A stretch of 64,000 nucleotides of DNA from Toxorhynchites rutilus septentrionalis. Lineage: Eukaryota; Arthropoda; Insecta; Diptera; Culicidae. The notes below the pieces were generated by a model, which was not told the DNA's origin, did no database searches, and saw nothing but the letters and a program-made list of their open reading frames with translations. The position numbers and the translations under genes are program-made. Shown piece after piece: positions 21,778-32,439 of the stretch. Location of the stretch: positions 106,446,266 to 106,510,265 of the forward strand of contig NC_073744.1 of assembly GCF_029784135.1 (NCBI RefSeq). The letters run 5' to 3'. Each line of letters opens with the position of its first letter. The stretch's first letter is position 1.

Positions 21778-22608
21778 GTGAAAGCCTGCTTCAATCAACT
21801 CACGGCAACACACTTCAAATTCGAACACCAGGTCTACACAGACGGTTCTGTTAACTCCGATGGAGTTGGGTGTGGAATTTTCGAGAACAGATACACCGGT
21901 AGCTTTTCTCTTCCACCGCAATGCTCCATCTTCAGTGCGGAAGCTTTTGCTCTACTAATAGCTACACAAGAGTGTACCCATGATCACCTTCCTACGGTAA
22001 TTTTCTCCGATTCAGCTAGCTGTCTTCAAGACCTGCTCAGTGGAAACAGTAGACACCCATGGATAATACAGACAGAACAGGCTGCTTCAGAAAAAAACGT
22101 CTCCTACTGTTGGGTTCCTGGTCATTCCGGAATCCTCGGAAACACAGCCGCAGACAAACTGGCCGGTAAGGGTAGCAAAATAGAACCACCAGTTATACCC
22201 TGTCCTCGAACTGATATAGCTCGCTGGGTCAAACAGCAAATTCGCGAAAGCTGGACCGTAGGCTGGTTAAATAGCCCTCCCACCCATCTCCATCAAATCA
22301 AAAATACCACGCTTTCTTGGTTTGATCAAAACAACAGCAAAGAAAGACGGGTGCTAACCCGTCTTCGAATTGGACACACTTTTTTCACACACTCACACCT
22401 AATGAAGAAAACCGAAAGACCACTTTGCGCATGTAACTCAGCCCAAGTTTCAGTTAGGCGTCTTCTACTAGAATGCCAACACACCAAAGATGCTCGTGCC
22501 CGACACAATATAGGTCAGAGTCTCCGAGACACTCTCAGTAGAGACGAGACACAGGAAACCAATCTAATTGCGTTTCTGAAAGAAACCGGCTTCTTTGGTA
22601 AAATCTAA
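21778..22608 (+). pseudogene. I-clade LINE RNase H domain and ORF2 C-terminus
   Basis: The RNase H fold is recognisable: YTDGSVNSDGVGCGIF (first Asp), SAEAFALLIATQ (Glu), IFSDSASCLQDL (Asp) and WVPGHSGILGNTAADKLA (His/Asp end). A tail then contains a CACNSAQVSVRRLLLECQH knuckle-like Cys/His motif typical of ORF2 C-termini. The frame is shifted relative to the RT by changes between 21641 and 21778. The catalytic residues are all readable. RNase H distinguishes this element from the R1-clade copies elsewhere in the window. Confidence 0.85.
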
Positions 22609-23392
22609 AATACATTCTTATTTCAGTTAGTCACTTCACCGCCGCGTATGCATATACATGTAGATATAAGTAAATAAAATGTATATATATATATGTATAC
22701 ATGTACATGCGCATGCATGCACAGGTTTATGTACAAAATTACAAATCTAACAAATAAATTGGCGTATGTATGTGTATGCATCTATAAACATATAACATAC
22801 AAAAATATTAAAACAAATAAAAATATATAAACATAAACATCTTCCATATATAACTCACAAATTAACTTTTTCCAGCATATGCAGCAGTACTACATAGTCA
22901 AACAGCATACCTTTTAAACATATTATTGTTTTGTTTACTAAATTCTAACCACACTAATTCATACTTATCCAGCATTTTACTAACACCATTAAATTCAACT
23001 ACATTTATAAATCATCCAACATCACATCATTCCTTCCCACTCTATCCCACCCCTTTTCCTTATCTTTCCTTTCCTTATCCTCCCCATCTCCCCCTCCCCC
23101 TACATTCCCTTTTGATCTAGAGCTAGGTTATACGATGCTTTGTCGCTGCTTTGGTACTCAATAATAACAATACAATTACGTTACAGCTCATATTAAACAT
23201 CTTATATGGCATAGGATCCTTTCCTACCTTCGCCCGGTTTTACATCTGAGCAGACAGGTCCGCTGAATATGGTTTTTTCTTCTTTTTCACCAGCCTCCTC
23301 AAGACTGGTGCTCAATGGCTCTTCTTAGAGCTAGAGGCGAATGAACTGAAAAGTTTAAGCCCTCTTAAAGCCAAAAAGAAGAAGAAGAAGAA
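22609..23392 (+). other. I-clade LINE 3' UTR with (GAA)n end
   Basis: AT-rich non-coding sequence with TATA/TGTA-type simple repeats (22680-22800) and a CT-rich tract (23020-23110) ends in AAAAAGAAGAAGAAGAAGAA just before the target duplication. I see no gene here. Confidence 0.7.
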
Positions 23393-23405
23393 GAGACACA
23401 TTCAT

Positions 23406-24480
23406 TTTTCGTGAGGACATCGACAAGACAACATCGTGCTGGAGGAGGTGGACGGCGAAGGATCGACACATACACGCGCAGAATTCTTTCCGTTTGGATG
23501 CCATTCAGCATCGAGAAAGTTCCGGAAAGATCTAATCATTGCTGAAAAATAATCTGCCAGTTCCTCTGGGAATTTAAAAATACATTCATGTGAAAGAGTT
23601 TATTTGAATGTTTTCTATCAACGTAACATTGAGAACCAAATATGTTTCAATCAAGTGCTATTAACAGATGGTTATCGAGTTAGCATTAACCACTGGTGGG
23701 CTTCCAGTATCGAGGAAAATGTGGAAATATCTAATCGTTACTGAAAATAATCTGCCAGTTCCTAGAGGAGGCGATCTGGCGTAGTGGTAACATCCATGCC
23801 TCTCACGCTGAAGGTCACGAGTTCAATTCTCACTCCCGACATTCTTCCAAAAATGGAAGTACAAGTGACGAACCAGCTAAATAAGTTGAAAATCACTATA
23901 ATACAGATTAAAAAAAAATCTGCCAGTTCCCCTGGGAATTTAAAAATACATTCATGTGAAAGAGTTTATTTGAATGTTTTCTATCCATGTAACACTGTGA
24001 CCAAATATGTTTCAATCAAGTGCTATTAACAGATGGTTATCGAGTTAGCATTAATCACTGGTGGGCTTCCAGTATCGAGGAAAATGTGGAAATATCTAAT
24101 CGTTACTGAGAATAATCTGCCAGTTCATCTGGGAATTTAAAAATACATTCATGTGAAAGAGTTTATTTGAATGTTTTCTATCCATGTAACACTGTGACCA
24201 AATATTTTTCAATCAAGTATTATAAACAGGTGGTTATCGAGTTAGTATTAACCACTGGTGGACTTCCAGTATCGAGGAAAATGTGGAAATATCTAATCGT
24301 TGCTGGAAAACTAATCTGCCAGTTTCCCTTGGAATTGAAAATTACTTTCAAGCGAAAGAGTTTATTTTAATGTTTTCTATCCATAAAATATCCATATAAT
24401 ACATTTGGGTTTGTGATTTGTCAATCAAGTACAGTTAGCAGGAAAGCTTCTGAAGATTATTCTTCAGAACAAGGTTTTTC
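23406..24480 (+). repeat. Satellite-like ~197 bp array (second block)
   Basis: This continues the 15816-18100 array after the LINE insertion: the segment starting TTTTCGTGAGGACATCG is what follows the target site in the uninterrupted unit near 16380. About four more units follow (near 23689, 24054 and 24248), one split by a SINE. The last units drift and end in a variant with AGGAAAGCTTCTGAAGATTA near 24440. Confidence 0.8.
23763..23916 (+). mobile_element. tRNA-derived SINE
   Basis: The ~154 bp insert has a pol III A-box-like TGGCGTAGTGGTAAC and a B-box-like GGTCACGAGTTCAATTC, then a non-tRNA body and an A run. It is flanked by a 14 bp target duplication, AATCTGCCAGTTCC (23749-23762 and 23917-23930). 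The tRNA-like head cannot fold as a functional tRNA without its 3' half, and the A tail and duplication mark it as a SINE. It resembles the Feilai type of mosquito SINE in layout, though I cannot confirm the family. Confidence 0.85.
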
Positions 24481-25275
24481 GTATCCTATATTGGATGCAT
24501 AGAACCTTGTGCCTCCAACGTAACGCTCTCGTTTTCGAAGTCCCCCAAATATTCATTTATTCATTCATTCAGAATGGATTTAGATTCAACTTCAAACAAA
24601 TGATCTCTAAATCAACGATAGTCCTACGTCACCCTTGCGGTTATACCATAGATATAACCCACTTCCTGTTTTTCACGCTCAAAACAATCAGGCATGTTGC
24701 TAGACATCAGAACAAGTTACCACATACGATTAGAAGTAATAATTTATTGTTAAAGAAGAGAGAAAAAAAATCGTTGGGGGCAATATAGATGCCGGTACAC
24801 GTTAAAGGGTTAAATCAAATACAAAATAGCCAAATATATCACAAGTATAGTTTTTTTACATTTCGAATGGCACTTTGTGAAGAAATGTCAACACTTTATA
24901 AAAAATAGTATAATATAAAGTTCCCAACAATGTAACTGCGCCATGAACTAAACGTGAATATAAGCGAATGCATTGCTGCTCAAACCTCAGTTGATCTATA
25001 GGACTTGTCTGGTAAATACATAGGTGAGCTCGCGTTATACTCGCATTCGTTCTTTTTTATATGTTTTCTATTGGATTGCATAAACCCGTTTTCATTTCAC
25101 AATGCGGATCATGTTCGTTTGTATTTTATTGAATGTGAATAAAATATACCAAAAAATTTATTCATCACCAGTTTCACTATCTAATGCATGGCTCTGTGGG
25201 AGCTAAGCGATGTGTGTGGATGTGTATTTCATGCCCACAACTCCTTAATACAAGAGTTTTCTTGTTCATTTACAG
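24481..25275. other. Region without recognisable gene, upstream of GST exon
   Basis: AT-rich DNA. At 24618-24660 there is CCTACGTCACCCTTGCGGTT followed by a TATA-rich segment, similar in inverse orientation to 30541-30590, probably MITE fragments. Just before 25276 a pyrimidine-rich stretch ends in TTTACAG, a splice acceptor, so the right part is likely intron or 5' flank of the GST gene. Confidence 0.5.
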
Positions 25276-25420
25276 GTTTTCAATCATGAAATTATACACT
25301 GTATCTGATGGACCACCATCGCTTGCCGTACGAATGGCCTTGAAGGTATTGAATATACCACATGAACATATTCCTGTCGATTATGGCAAAGGAGAACACT
25401 TGACGGAGGAGTACGCTCTA
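25276..25420 (+). CDS. Glutathione S-transferase, first coding exon
   Basis: A splice acceptor (TTTACAG) ends at 25275. Ten bases on, the ATG at 25286 opens 45 codons: MKLYTVSDGPPSLAVRMALK, then a strand-loop ending in GEHLTEEYAL. A GTAAGT donor follows at 25421 in phase 0. This is the thioredoxin-like N-terminal start of a cytosolic GST. DGPPSLAVR occupies the position of the delta/epsilon catalytic-Ser loop, and GEHLTEEY matches the GEHLKPEF-type motif of insect GSTs. The enzyme conjugates glutathione to electrophiles. No second exon was found downstream, where only repeats follow, so the gene either has a very long intron or is an orphan exon. Confidence 0.7.
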
Positions 25421-25813
25421 GTAAGTTTATAGAAATATTATTTTAGAATGTCTAGCAAAATATGCAAAATAGGTTGTAAAGTCGTTTAGTGAGGAAAATA
25501 AGGTATTTGTTTAGCTTTCGAATGGGTGGCGCAAAAACAGATCACCCATTCTTTCTCTATGCGAATATATTTTTAGAGATCTCAGACAGCAGAATTCTGG
25601 ATTATGTTTAAATAATTGAAGATCACACAATATTCATACAAGAGCCCAATCTTTTTTTTTAACTGGAACATGCAAATTGGTGTCATCAACTGAAGACAAC
25701 AAATTGAAAATTTGAGATATTAATCTATTATTTTGTCTTATCGAGTACATTGAAGAGTGAATAGTTGCATCAGTTTCGCCTTGTCTTCTCCGGCCTGAAT
25801 CATCTGTTATGGC
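25421..25813 (+). other. Presumed GST intron start
   Basis: Begins with the donor GTAAGT. Sequence to 25813 is AT-rich with no coding or repeat signature I can name. Confidence 0.4.
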
Positions 25814-26577
25814 GGGTTTACATTAGGGAGATCTATAGCTATTCGCGTTGACGTCGAAATGGTGTCGACATCTAGATACGACATTAGTTTGCATGAGGCC
25901 AACTATTCTCTATCAGATTAGTCTGTTCTAAGACAGTTTCAATTTGTTAAAATTTGTATGAATTTTTTTTCTTTGCGTTATTTGCCTACTAGAAATACGT
26001 TGTTCTGACCTCAGTTTAAATTATTTTCTATGAATTTTCAGATATTCTCACCAAAACTTACCATTATAATATAACATTATCTTTAGACACAGTTTTTGTG
26101 TGATATGTTTTCACTACTTGCAAGCAAAAGTGATTTTCATTTACATAGAGTACTAAATTGATTTGGAAATACTAATTTTCATTCATACTTTTGATGTTAA
26201 AAGCGTGTTCATTTCTTCTGCAAAACCATATTATCATGCCTACTCCCCCATTTCGTAATGCGAAGCTCAATGCCGTCAACGCGGATAGATGGATTTATTC
26301 ACGTGAAAATAGGTGTAAACGGGTGAGAATAAATATGATACACTTATTCGAGGTATATATAACTGGAATAAATTCAGCATATGTAAACGCTTGTGAATTT
26401 CTCACTGGTGAGAAATCACTAAAGTTGGATGCAGTTCTACTTCAGGTGAATAAATTCACCAAAGATATGAATATATTCATTATAGAAGTTCACGCTAGTG
26501 TAAACGGTTGATGCGATTTCTATAAATCTCATCATATTTCTTCACATGAATATATCCCTAGTCTAAACCCACCCTTA
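25814..26577. mobile_element. MITE, copy 1 (GGNGGGTTTA termini)
   Basis: The left end GGCGGGTTTACATTAGGG and the reverse complement of the right end GGTGGGTTTAGACTAGGG match at about 15 of 18 positions. Its right two-thirds (26285-26577) is repeated at 27345-27750. It has no coding capacity. Its position in the presumed GST intron is typical for MITEs. Confidence 0.6.
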
Positions 26578-27344
26578 CATTTGGTTTGTCTTCATCAGCC
26601 GGGTGCTATGATTGATGCCAAGGCGCTTTTATCAATGTATAACAGGTGAAGCAACATCATCACTTCAATAAGAAGGGGATTACGGTTTGTGGAGCGGGGG
26701 TTGTTTGTTTTGTTATTGCTAGGATACGCTATTTTTGCCTTTTTACATGCGAGAGTGTGGAAATGAGAATGAAATACTACAAAATCACCCCTTCTATTTC
26801 ACATAAATTCGCAAAAGCCGAACATAGTAGGCATCGTTCGAATAAGCGTCGTAGCAGTTTGTGGAGAGCCGCCGGCAGCGTTCTGATGCTGTTTATAAAC
26901 AATACCGACAGCAATTCCAATATGGCTGAAAGTGCATTTCATTTGATTGTTTCACCTGATTGATTGGTGATTGGCGCCTTGATTGATGCTAGGATCGTTA
27001 GCAAAATCTCAAGCAGAACTGTCAGTGGGATACCCAATTCATATGAAAACAAAGGGAAAATGTCAGTGGGATACCCGATATGTTGGCTCCTGTCAGTTCA
27101 ATGGGGGTTCTCTAAAGACGTCACCCACCTGGTCTTCATAGTTGTGTATGTTGAAGCTCAGCAGCAGCAGCTAATCGTTGAGTTTGATATTGCTGCAGAG
27201 CTATTGCTTATTCGAATTGACAAAACCTTCACCATCCCATGATGATGAAGGGTTCTTGTATATTCAGTGAATATATTTAACTCAAGTCGATCAACTTTCT
27301 GCATCCGTCAGTAATGTTTTCCTGCAAATTAAAGGAAATCTATA
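26578..27344. other. Unassigned region between MITE copies
   Basis: No gene recognised. A sequence around GTCAGTGGGATACCCAAT occurs twice (27023 and 27062), suggesting a short tandem or MITE fragment. A 92-codon open frame at 26964-27242 has no protein-like motif. Confidence 0.4.
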
Positions 27345-27750
<406 letters not shown>

Positions 27751-28133
27751 CTTTTATTACCTTTGAGTATACTATTCCGTCGCTCTATCCCAGCGATTTT
27801 CAACCGGTGGGGAATTCCCGCCTAGTGGGGAATTTGGTCATTAAAAGAGGGGAATTGTGCATGGGAATATTGCACATTTACTTCGTTTTGAAGATGACGA
27901 TGATTAGCAAAAATTGCCACAAAAACTTTACTGGATACCCTAAAATTTTCGATCCTCGGCAAATCTGAAGTATAATGTTCAATCGAACAACTGCGCAATG
28001 TTCGAAACACTTTCGTCGGTGAATGATGATGGAACAGACGACGAAACAGTACAGAAGACCATAAAAAAGGAAATTGTACAGTATTGTCAAGACTTTTTAC
28101 AACAAGTTAAACCTGAAACATATTTACCTTATA

Positions 28134-29431
28134 AAGGGTGTGTCACATCAAATTGCATCACGGAAAAAACGCTGTAGAAATTCGCCCAGTAGACCGATCC
28201 TTTTGAAATTTTTAGACAGTAAAATAAAAACCATTAAACAACTTTTGGCATTTTCTTTTTATTCATACTTCGAGCCCAAGCCCGTATGCTCGCACCTTCT
28301 TCTTTACCCCGTCCATAAGGTTCTGTACAACGTCAGGTTGTAGTTTTTTTTGAACAGAAATCCATTTTCTCTTGAAGTCCGCCTCCGATTTGACAACTTT
28401 TGGGTTCTTCCGGAGGGCCTGCTTCATAATCGCCCAATATTTCTCTATTGGGCGAAGCTCCGGCGCGTTGGGCGGGTTCATTTCCTTATGCACGAAGGTG
28501 ACCCCGTTGGCTTCGTACCACTCCAACACGTCCTTTGAATAGTGGCACGAAGCGAGATCCGGCCAGAAGATGGTCGGGCCCTCGTGCTGCTTCAATAGTG
28601 GTAGTAAGCGCTTCTGTAGGCACTTCTTAAGGTAAACCTGCCCGTTTACCGTGCCGGTCATCACGAAGGGGGCGCTCCGCTTTCCGCAAGAGCAGATCGC
28701 TTGCCACACCATGTACTTTTTGGCAAACTTGGATAGTTTCTGCTTGCGAATCTCCTCCGGAACGTTGAATTTGTCCTCTGCGGAGAAGAACAACAGGCCC
28801 GGCAGCTGACGAAAGTCCGCTTTGACGTAGGTTTCGTCGTCCATTACCAGGCAATGCGGCTTCGTCAGCATTTCGGTGTACAGCTTCCGGGCTCGCGTCT
28901 TCCCCACCATGTTTTGCCTTTCATCGCGGTTAGGAGCCTTCTGAACCTTGTATGTACGCAGGCCCTCCCGCTGCTTGGTCCGCTAGACGAATGAACTTGA
29001 CAAATTCAGCTTATTGGCGACATCCCGGACCGAACTTCTCGGATCACGTCTAAACTGCTTAACTACGCGCTTGTGATCTTTTTCACTGACGGAGCATCCA
29101 TTTTTGCCGTTCTTCACCTTCCGGTCGATGGTTAGGTTCTCGAAGTATCATTTTATTACTCTGCTGACCGTGGATTGGACGGTTCCCAGCATCTTACCTA
29201 TGTCCCGATGTGACAACTCCGGATTCTCGAAATGAGTGCACAGGATTAATTCACGACGCTCTTTTTCGTTCGACGACATTTTTCCAAATTTACGAAAAAT
29301 TTACAGTGAAGCATGGCCAACGTGATCTATACACTCTTATCTGATTATAAGCGAAAGCTGAAGATATAATTCCTAAAAATTAAATTTCTACAGCGTTTTT
29401 TCCGTGATGCAATTTGATGTGACACACCCTT
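28134..29431 (-). mobile_element. DD37E (ITmD37E-type) IS630-Tc1-mariner transposon
   Basis: The 1298 bp element has inverted termini AAGGGTGTGTCACATCAAAT and its complement, which continue well past 40 bp, and TA duplications at 28132-28133 and 29432-29433. It encodes one transposase on the minus strand. The catalytic spacing between the second Asp and the final Glu is 37 residues, which defines the DD37E family known from mosquitoes. It is inserted in a hAT relic. Confidence 0.9.
28263..29279 (-). pseudogene. DD37E transposase with two in-frame stops
   Basis: From the ATG at 29279 the frame runs 338 codons to 28263 without a frameshift. It is broken by TGA at 29150-29148 and TAG at 28985-28983. 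The N-terminus has a helix-turn-helix (RRELILCTHFE...IGKMLGTVQSTVSRVI) for binding the terminal repeats. The catalytic domain has DDETYVKAD (first D), FWPDLASCHYSKD (second D) and PPNAPELRPIEKYW (E, 37 residues later). The enzyme would cut and paste the element at TA sites. An intact 215-codon C-terminal frame (28263-28910) keeps all three catalytic residues but lacks the DNA-binding domain. Confidence 0.9.
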
Positions 29432-29560
29432 TATCAAAGAACAAATTTGGACATGGTTTGAAATGCCTTTTGACTGGCAGTGACGAAAGTTTCGGATCAA
29501 CTTCAGAACAAACTCATAGATCTACAAATGATCGATTCTTATCCTGATATGCAGAATAAT

Positions 29561-30253
29561 GTGCGATTCACATAGCACGTTACGGAGAAGAACGTCTACG
29601 TTCCGTCAACGTCTCCACCAATTCACACATGCAGTCAATGCTTCTACCAGCACCGTCACGTCAAATGCCAAACGAATGATTTATTTAATTTTATTCATGG
29701 TGTCGCCACCTACAACAATTTTAAATTGCAATGCCCTCTTTCAAATCAGCATGCCAGCATGCCAGATCTAAATTTTTAAAAATTCATTGAATTCAATTAT
29801 TTAAATGCTTAAACCCCGTAGTCCGACCCTTATGCAACAATAATAATAAATAGAATAATTCTTTCAACTAGTCGCGAATGATTTTCACTCTGAAATTTGG
29901 AGCTAACAGATATGTTGGCATAAAAAGTACAGTAAGTTACTTATAAAGCGATATGCTGAGGCACCACTCAGTGTCGCATTGGAGTCGGTTTTGACCAGTA
30001 ATTGGACATTTGCGACTTTCAATGTGGAGCCATAATTTGGGCCCCGAACTCAATGTTTACAAAAATGTCCAACTAGAGGTAAAAATGTCTAATTAAACAA
30101 ACCCTGCCGGTCGTTTTCGTTGAACGTATGCTGACGGGTCGTTACGTTGCTGGTGTATGTGAATGTTTTCATGAGAATTGTATGGTAGAATCATTGACGT
30201 ATCGTGACGTGACGGGACGTGAACGTGACGTGTATGTTGTATGTGAATCGCAC
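29561..30253. mobile_element. MITE with GTGCGATTCACATA termini
   Basis: Perfect 14 bp inverted ends, GTGCGATTCACATA (29561-29574 and, inverted, 30240-30253), with weaker similarity extending inward through GACGT-rich sequence. The interior at about 29940-30095 matches the spacer of the H2A-bearing modules (CACTCAGTGTCGCATTGGAG and following). No coding sequence. It lies at the right edge of the hAT relic. Confidence 0.65.
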
Positions 30254-31020
30254 TTAAGCGTTACGAGTGTTGTTGTCTTCTGCATAGAATTTATGTGAAT
30301 CTGGATTTCATACAATGCTGCTGATGGGAACAAAACACCGTCTACAGACATGAATCTGAATTTCTAAATAATTGATCAGATACAAGTATAAAATCGAATT
30401 TATTGCGAATATTACATGAAAACCGTTGGTATTCTTACATTGCTTTACTGATATGTTACAGACTTTTTTTTACGAAATACTGATAGGTGTTCACTGGGAT
30501 TAATTTTCGTAAAGGGAAAATTGTGCAAAAAAAAAAATGAGTGGGTTATATCTATGATATAACCGCAAGGTTCACGTGGAACTACCTTAGCTTAGCAATC
30601 ATTCGTTTGTATTGATTAAATTATTGATTGAATGAAACAGTTTCCAAATTCAATTGAGTTCAATATATTTGCTCTGTGAGTGAAAAAAATGAACAAATGC
30701 CGTGTAAAGTCAATTCATTTATTGTGATTGATTGTTCTTCGTTACAAGTAAATTTAATGACGGACCTTTTACGTTTGGTATGATGACTAGAACAAAATAT
30801 ATGTACGGAAGAATTATCAAACGTTTGATGAACCAGCCTAAGGCTGAAAATCTTTCCAATAAAGACAAAAAAAAATTATCAAACGATTATTTTATTTTAC
30901 ATTTCCCTCTGAAGTTTACATCCCAAAAGTGTACATACTTCTCGAATCTCGAATTTGCTTGAAACTGGGAATTTCATTCGCTTCTAGTGGCTGCACGATT
31001 TTCCCAGGTTCCTAAGTTTA
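30254..31020. other. Region without recognised gene
   Basis: AT-rich. At 30541-30590 is GTGGGTTATATCTATGATAT followed by AACCGCAAGGTTCACGTGG, an inverse relative of 24618-24660 and probably a MITE end. A 76-codon frame at 30732-30962 has no recognisable motif. Confidence 0.4.
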
Positions 31021-31440
31021 GAAGATCATGTTAGGACAGACATATTCCACTCTGCACAAAGGCAAGCGAGGACAAAAGTACTCGCAGTTTGCATTTATTT
31101 GCAGAGCCGATTTCCCCAGAAACCTCGGTTTTGAAGTCTGTGTTAGGGAAACACATTTCAATCGGAACAAAAATACCCCCGATTTGTATGAATTTGCAAT
31201 GCCGATTTCCCCACGCTTCATGGATTTAAAGTCTGTGTTAGGGAAACACATTCCAGTCGGAACAAAAATACCCCCGACTTGCATGAATTTGAAATACCGA
31301 TTTCTCCAGGCACCTTGGTTTAGAAATCTCTATTAGAGAACACATTTCGGTGGGAACAATACTTTCATGTATTTGCAATGCCGATTTCCCCAAGGCTGCT
31401 TGGTTTTGATGGCTGTGTTAGGGAAACCGTAAATCGGGCC
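31021..31440 (+). repeat. Tandem repeat, ~95 bp unit, about four copies
   Basis: Units share GTTAGGGAAACACATT, CGGAACAAAAATACCCCC and GCCGATTTCCCCA, with spacing of roughly 93-97 bp. Two central units are well conserved and the outer ones are diverged. No coding function is inferred. Confidence 0.65.
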
Positions 31441-31479
31441 AATCAAAACGATGCAGTTAGGGCGTTTAGATAACACTTG

Positions 31480-31890
31480 ACATTTTACAGTTATTCAATT
31501 GTTCATTTCATGAAAAATTATATTTTATTAATTGTGATAGACGCCTAGAAATATTTCCTATCAGTTCATGCAAACAACTTTCCGATTTGTTAAGAAATGT
31601 TCGAGTTATAAGCATTCGAATACGGGTAGAGTTAGCACACAAATCGGCAGAACAAATGTATGTGATAAAAGGAAGTTCTTCCAGTTTTCATGAATTAAAA
31701 CCATTTAGAGATTAGCTATTTGTAATGTATAGCATATCAAACAAATCTTAGAGAATTTCCGATTCGATTGGTATGTAAATCATGAGAATTCGTTTACAGT
31801 GAAAATAGTTATTAACGTTAACTTTATTTCATAAAAACGTGACCTGTTTTCTGATTTGACACCCTTCCTGAAAGACGTAGTTCTACGTCA
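31480..31890. repeat. Diverged fragments of module end and foldback element
   Basis: 31480-31640 resembles the end region of the H2A modules (TTATTCAATTGTTCATTTCA, ...GTTCGAGTTATAAGCATTC). 31640-31890 resembles one arm of the foldback at 48245-48773 and ends with the palindrome GACGTAGTTCTACGTC (31874-31889). Confidence 0.6.
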
Positions 31891-32089
31891 AAAAACATTA
31901 TGACCCGGAGCACACTGATCTCATCGCGCAAATCAATTTTGCAATGCCTAGAGTAAAGATTGTTTTCAACTTTCAGGAATAAATAATTAACAAAAAACTT
32001 TTCGCGGAATTTTTTGCGCGTTTTGCAAGTTAAATGTGTGAGTAACTAATATGCATCAAAACAATGAATGTATTAAAATATGTTGTACC

Positions 32090-32335
32090 AATTGAATGGA
32101 AAGTATCGTCAAGTAGTTTTTGTACACTCAATTTTGCGTGTACTGATTTTTCAACGGCTTTTGACAAAATCAACCTCAAAATCGCAGTAGCTGAAATTGA
32201 AAGGCTCGGGTTCCACGGCCCCTTTCTTACCGTTCTTACCTCGTCAATCGTGAAATGTCGGTGAAAATAGGCGACATTATGGGCCTGATCACGAATGTCA
32301 CTTCACAGTGAAAATGAATTAATTTGTATGCAAGG
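32090..32335 (+). pseudogene. LINE reverse transcriptase fragment (Jockey/CR1-like)
   Basis: The plus strand reads ACTDFSTAFDKINLKIAVAE, matching RT motif A of Jockey-type LINEs (DFSKAFD...). After a frame slip it reads YLVNREMSVKIGDIMG, the strand before motif B. Both ends are missing, and the LINE continues no further on either side. It is an isolated decayed fragment. Confidence 0.7.
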
Positions 32336-32439
32336 TTATATACGCTTCATTTGGTTTTCGCCGTGAAGTGGCGTTCCTTATATATCTACTACTTTTCGTG
32401 TGACATTTGGCGCTCATCACATCAGGGAAGACATCTGGG

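Larger units (their letters stand above)
18101..23392 (+). mobile_element. I-clade LINE with RNase H, degenerate
   Basis: A plus-strand non-LTR element has a 5' UTR (18101-18627), an ORF1 fragment, ORF2 with APE endonuclease and RT, an RNase H domain, a ~780 bp 3' UTR and a 3' terminus of GAA repeats (23377-23392). RNase H plus a simple-repeat 3' end in place of poly-A are typical of the I clade. A 13 bp target duplication flanks it. An internal deletion fuses ORF1 to ORF2 near 19170, and ORF2 has at least two stops and two frameshifts. Confidence 0.85.
27791..29560 (+). pseudogene. hAT (ZBED-like) transposon relic, split by a DD37E element
   Basis: Starts with CAGCGATTTTCAACCGGTGG, a hAT-type terminus. 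Around 27997-28130 the plus strand reads a helical stretch ending in DFLQQVKPETYLPYK. After the DD37E insertion it resumes at 29434 with WFEMPF and, after a frame slip, QLQNKLIDLQ. These resemble the conserved region of ZBED/FAM200-type hAT transposases (...W..NPF...L..LIELQ). Most of the gene is missing and frames are broken. The assignment is by motif resemblance only. Confidence 0.45.

Noticed and set aside
23763..23840. A tRNA gene (A- and B-box present)
   Set aside because: No complete cloverleaf; there is an A tail and a 14 bp target duplication, so it is a SINE.
26964..27242. 92-codon open frame in the MITE-rich region
   Set aside because: No recognisable motif; it lies in repeat sequence with internal duplications.
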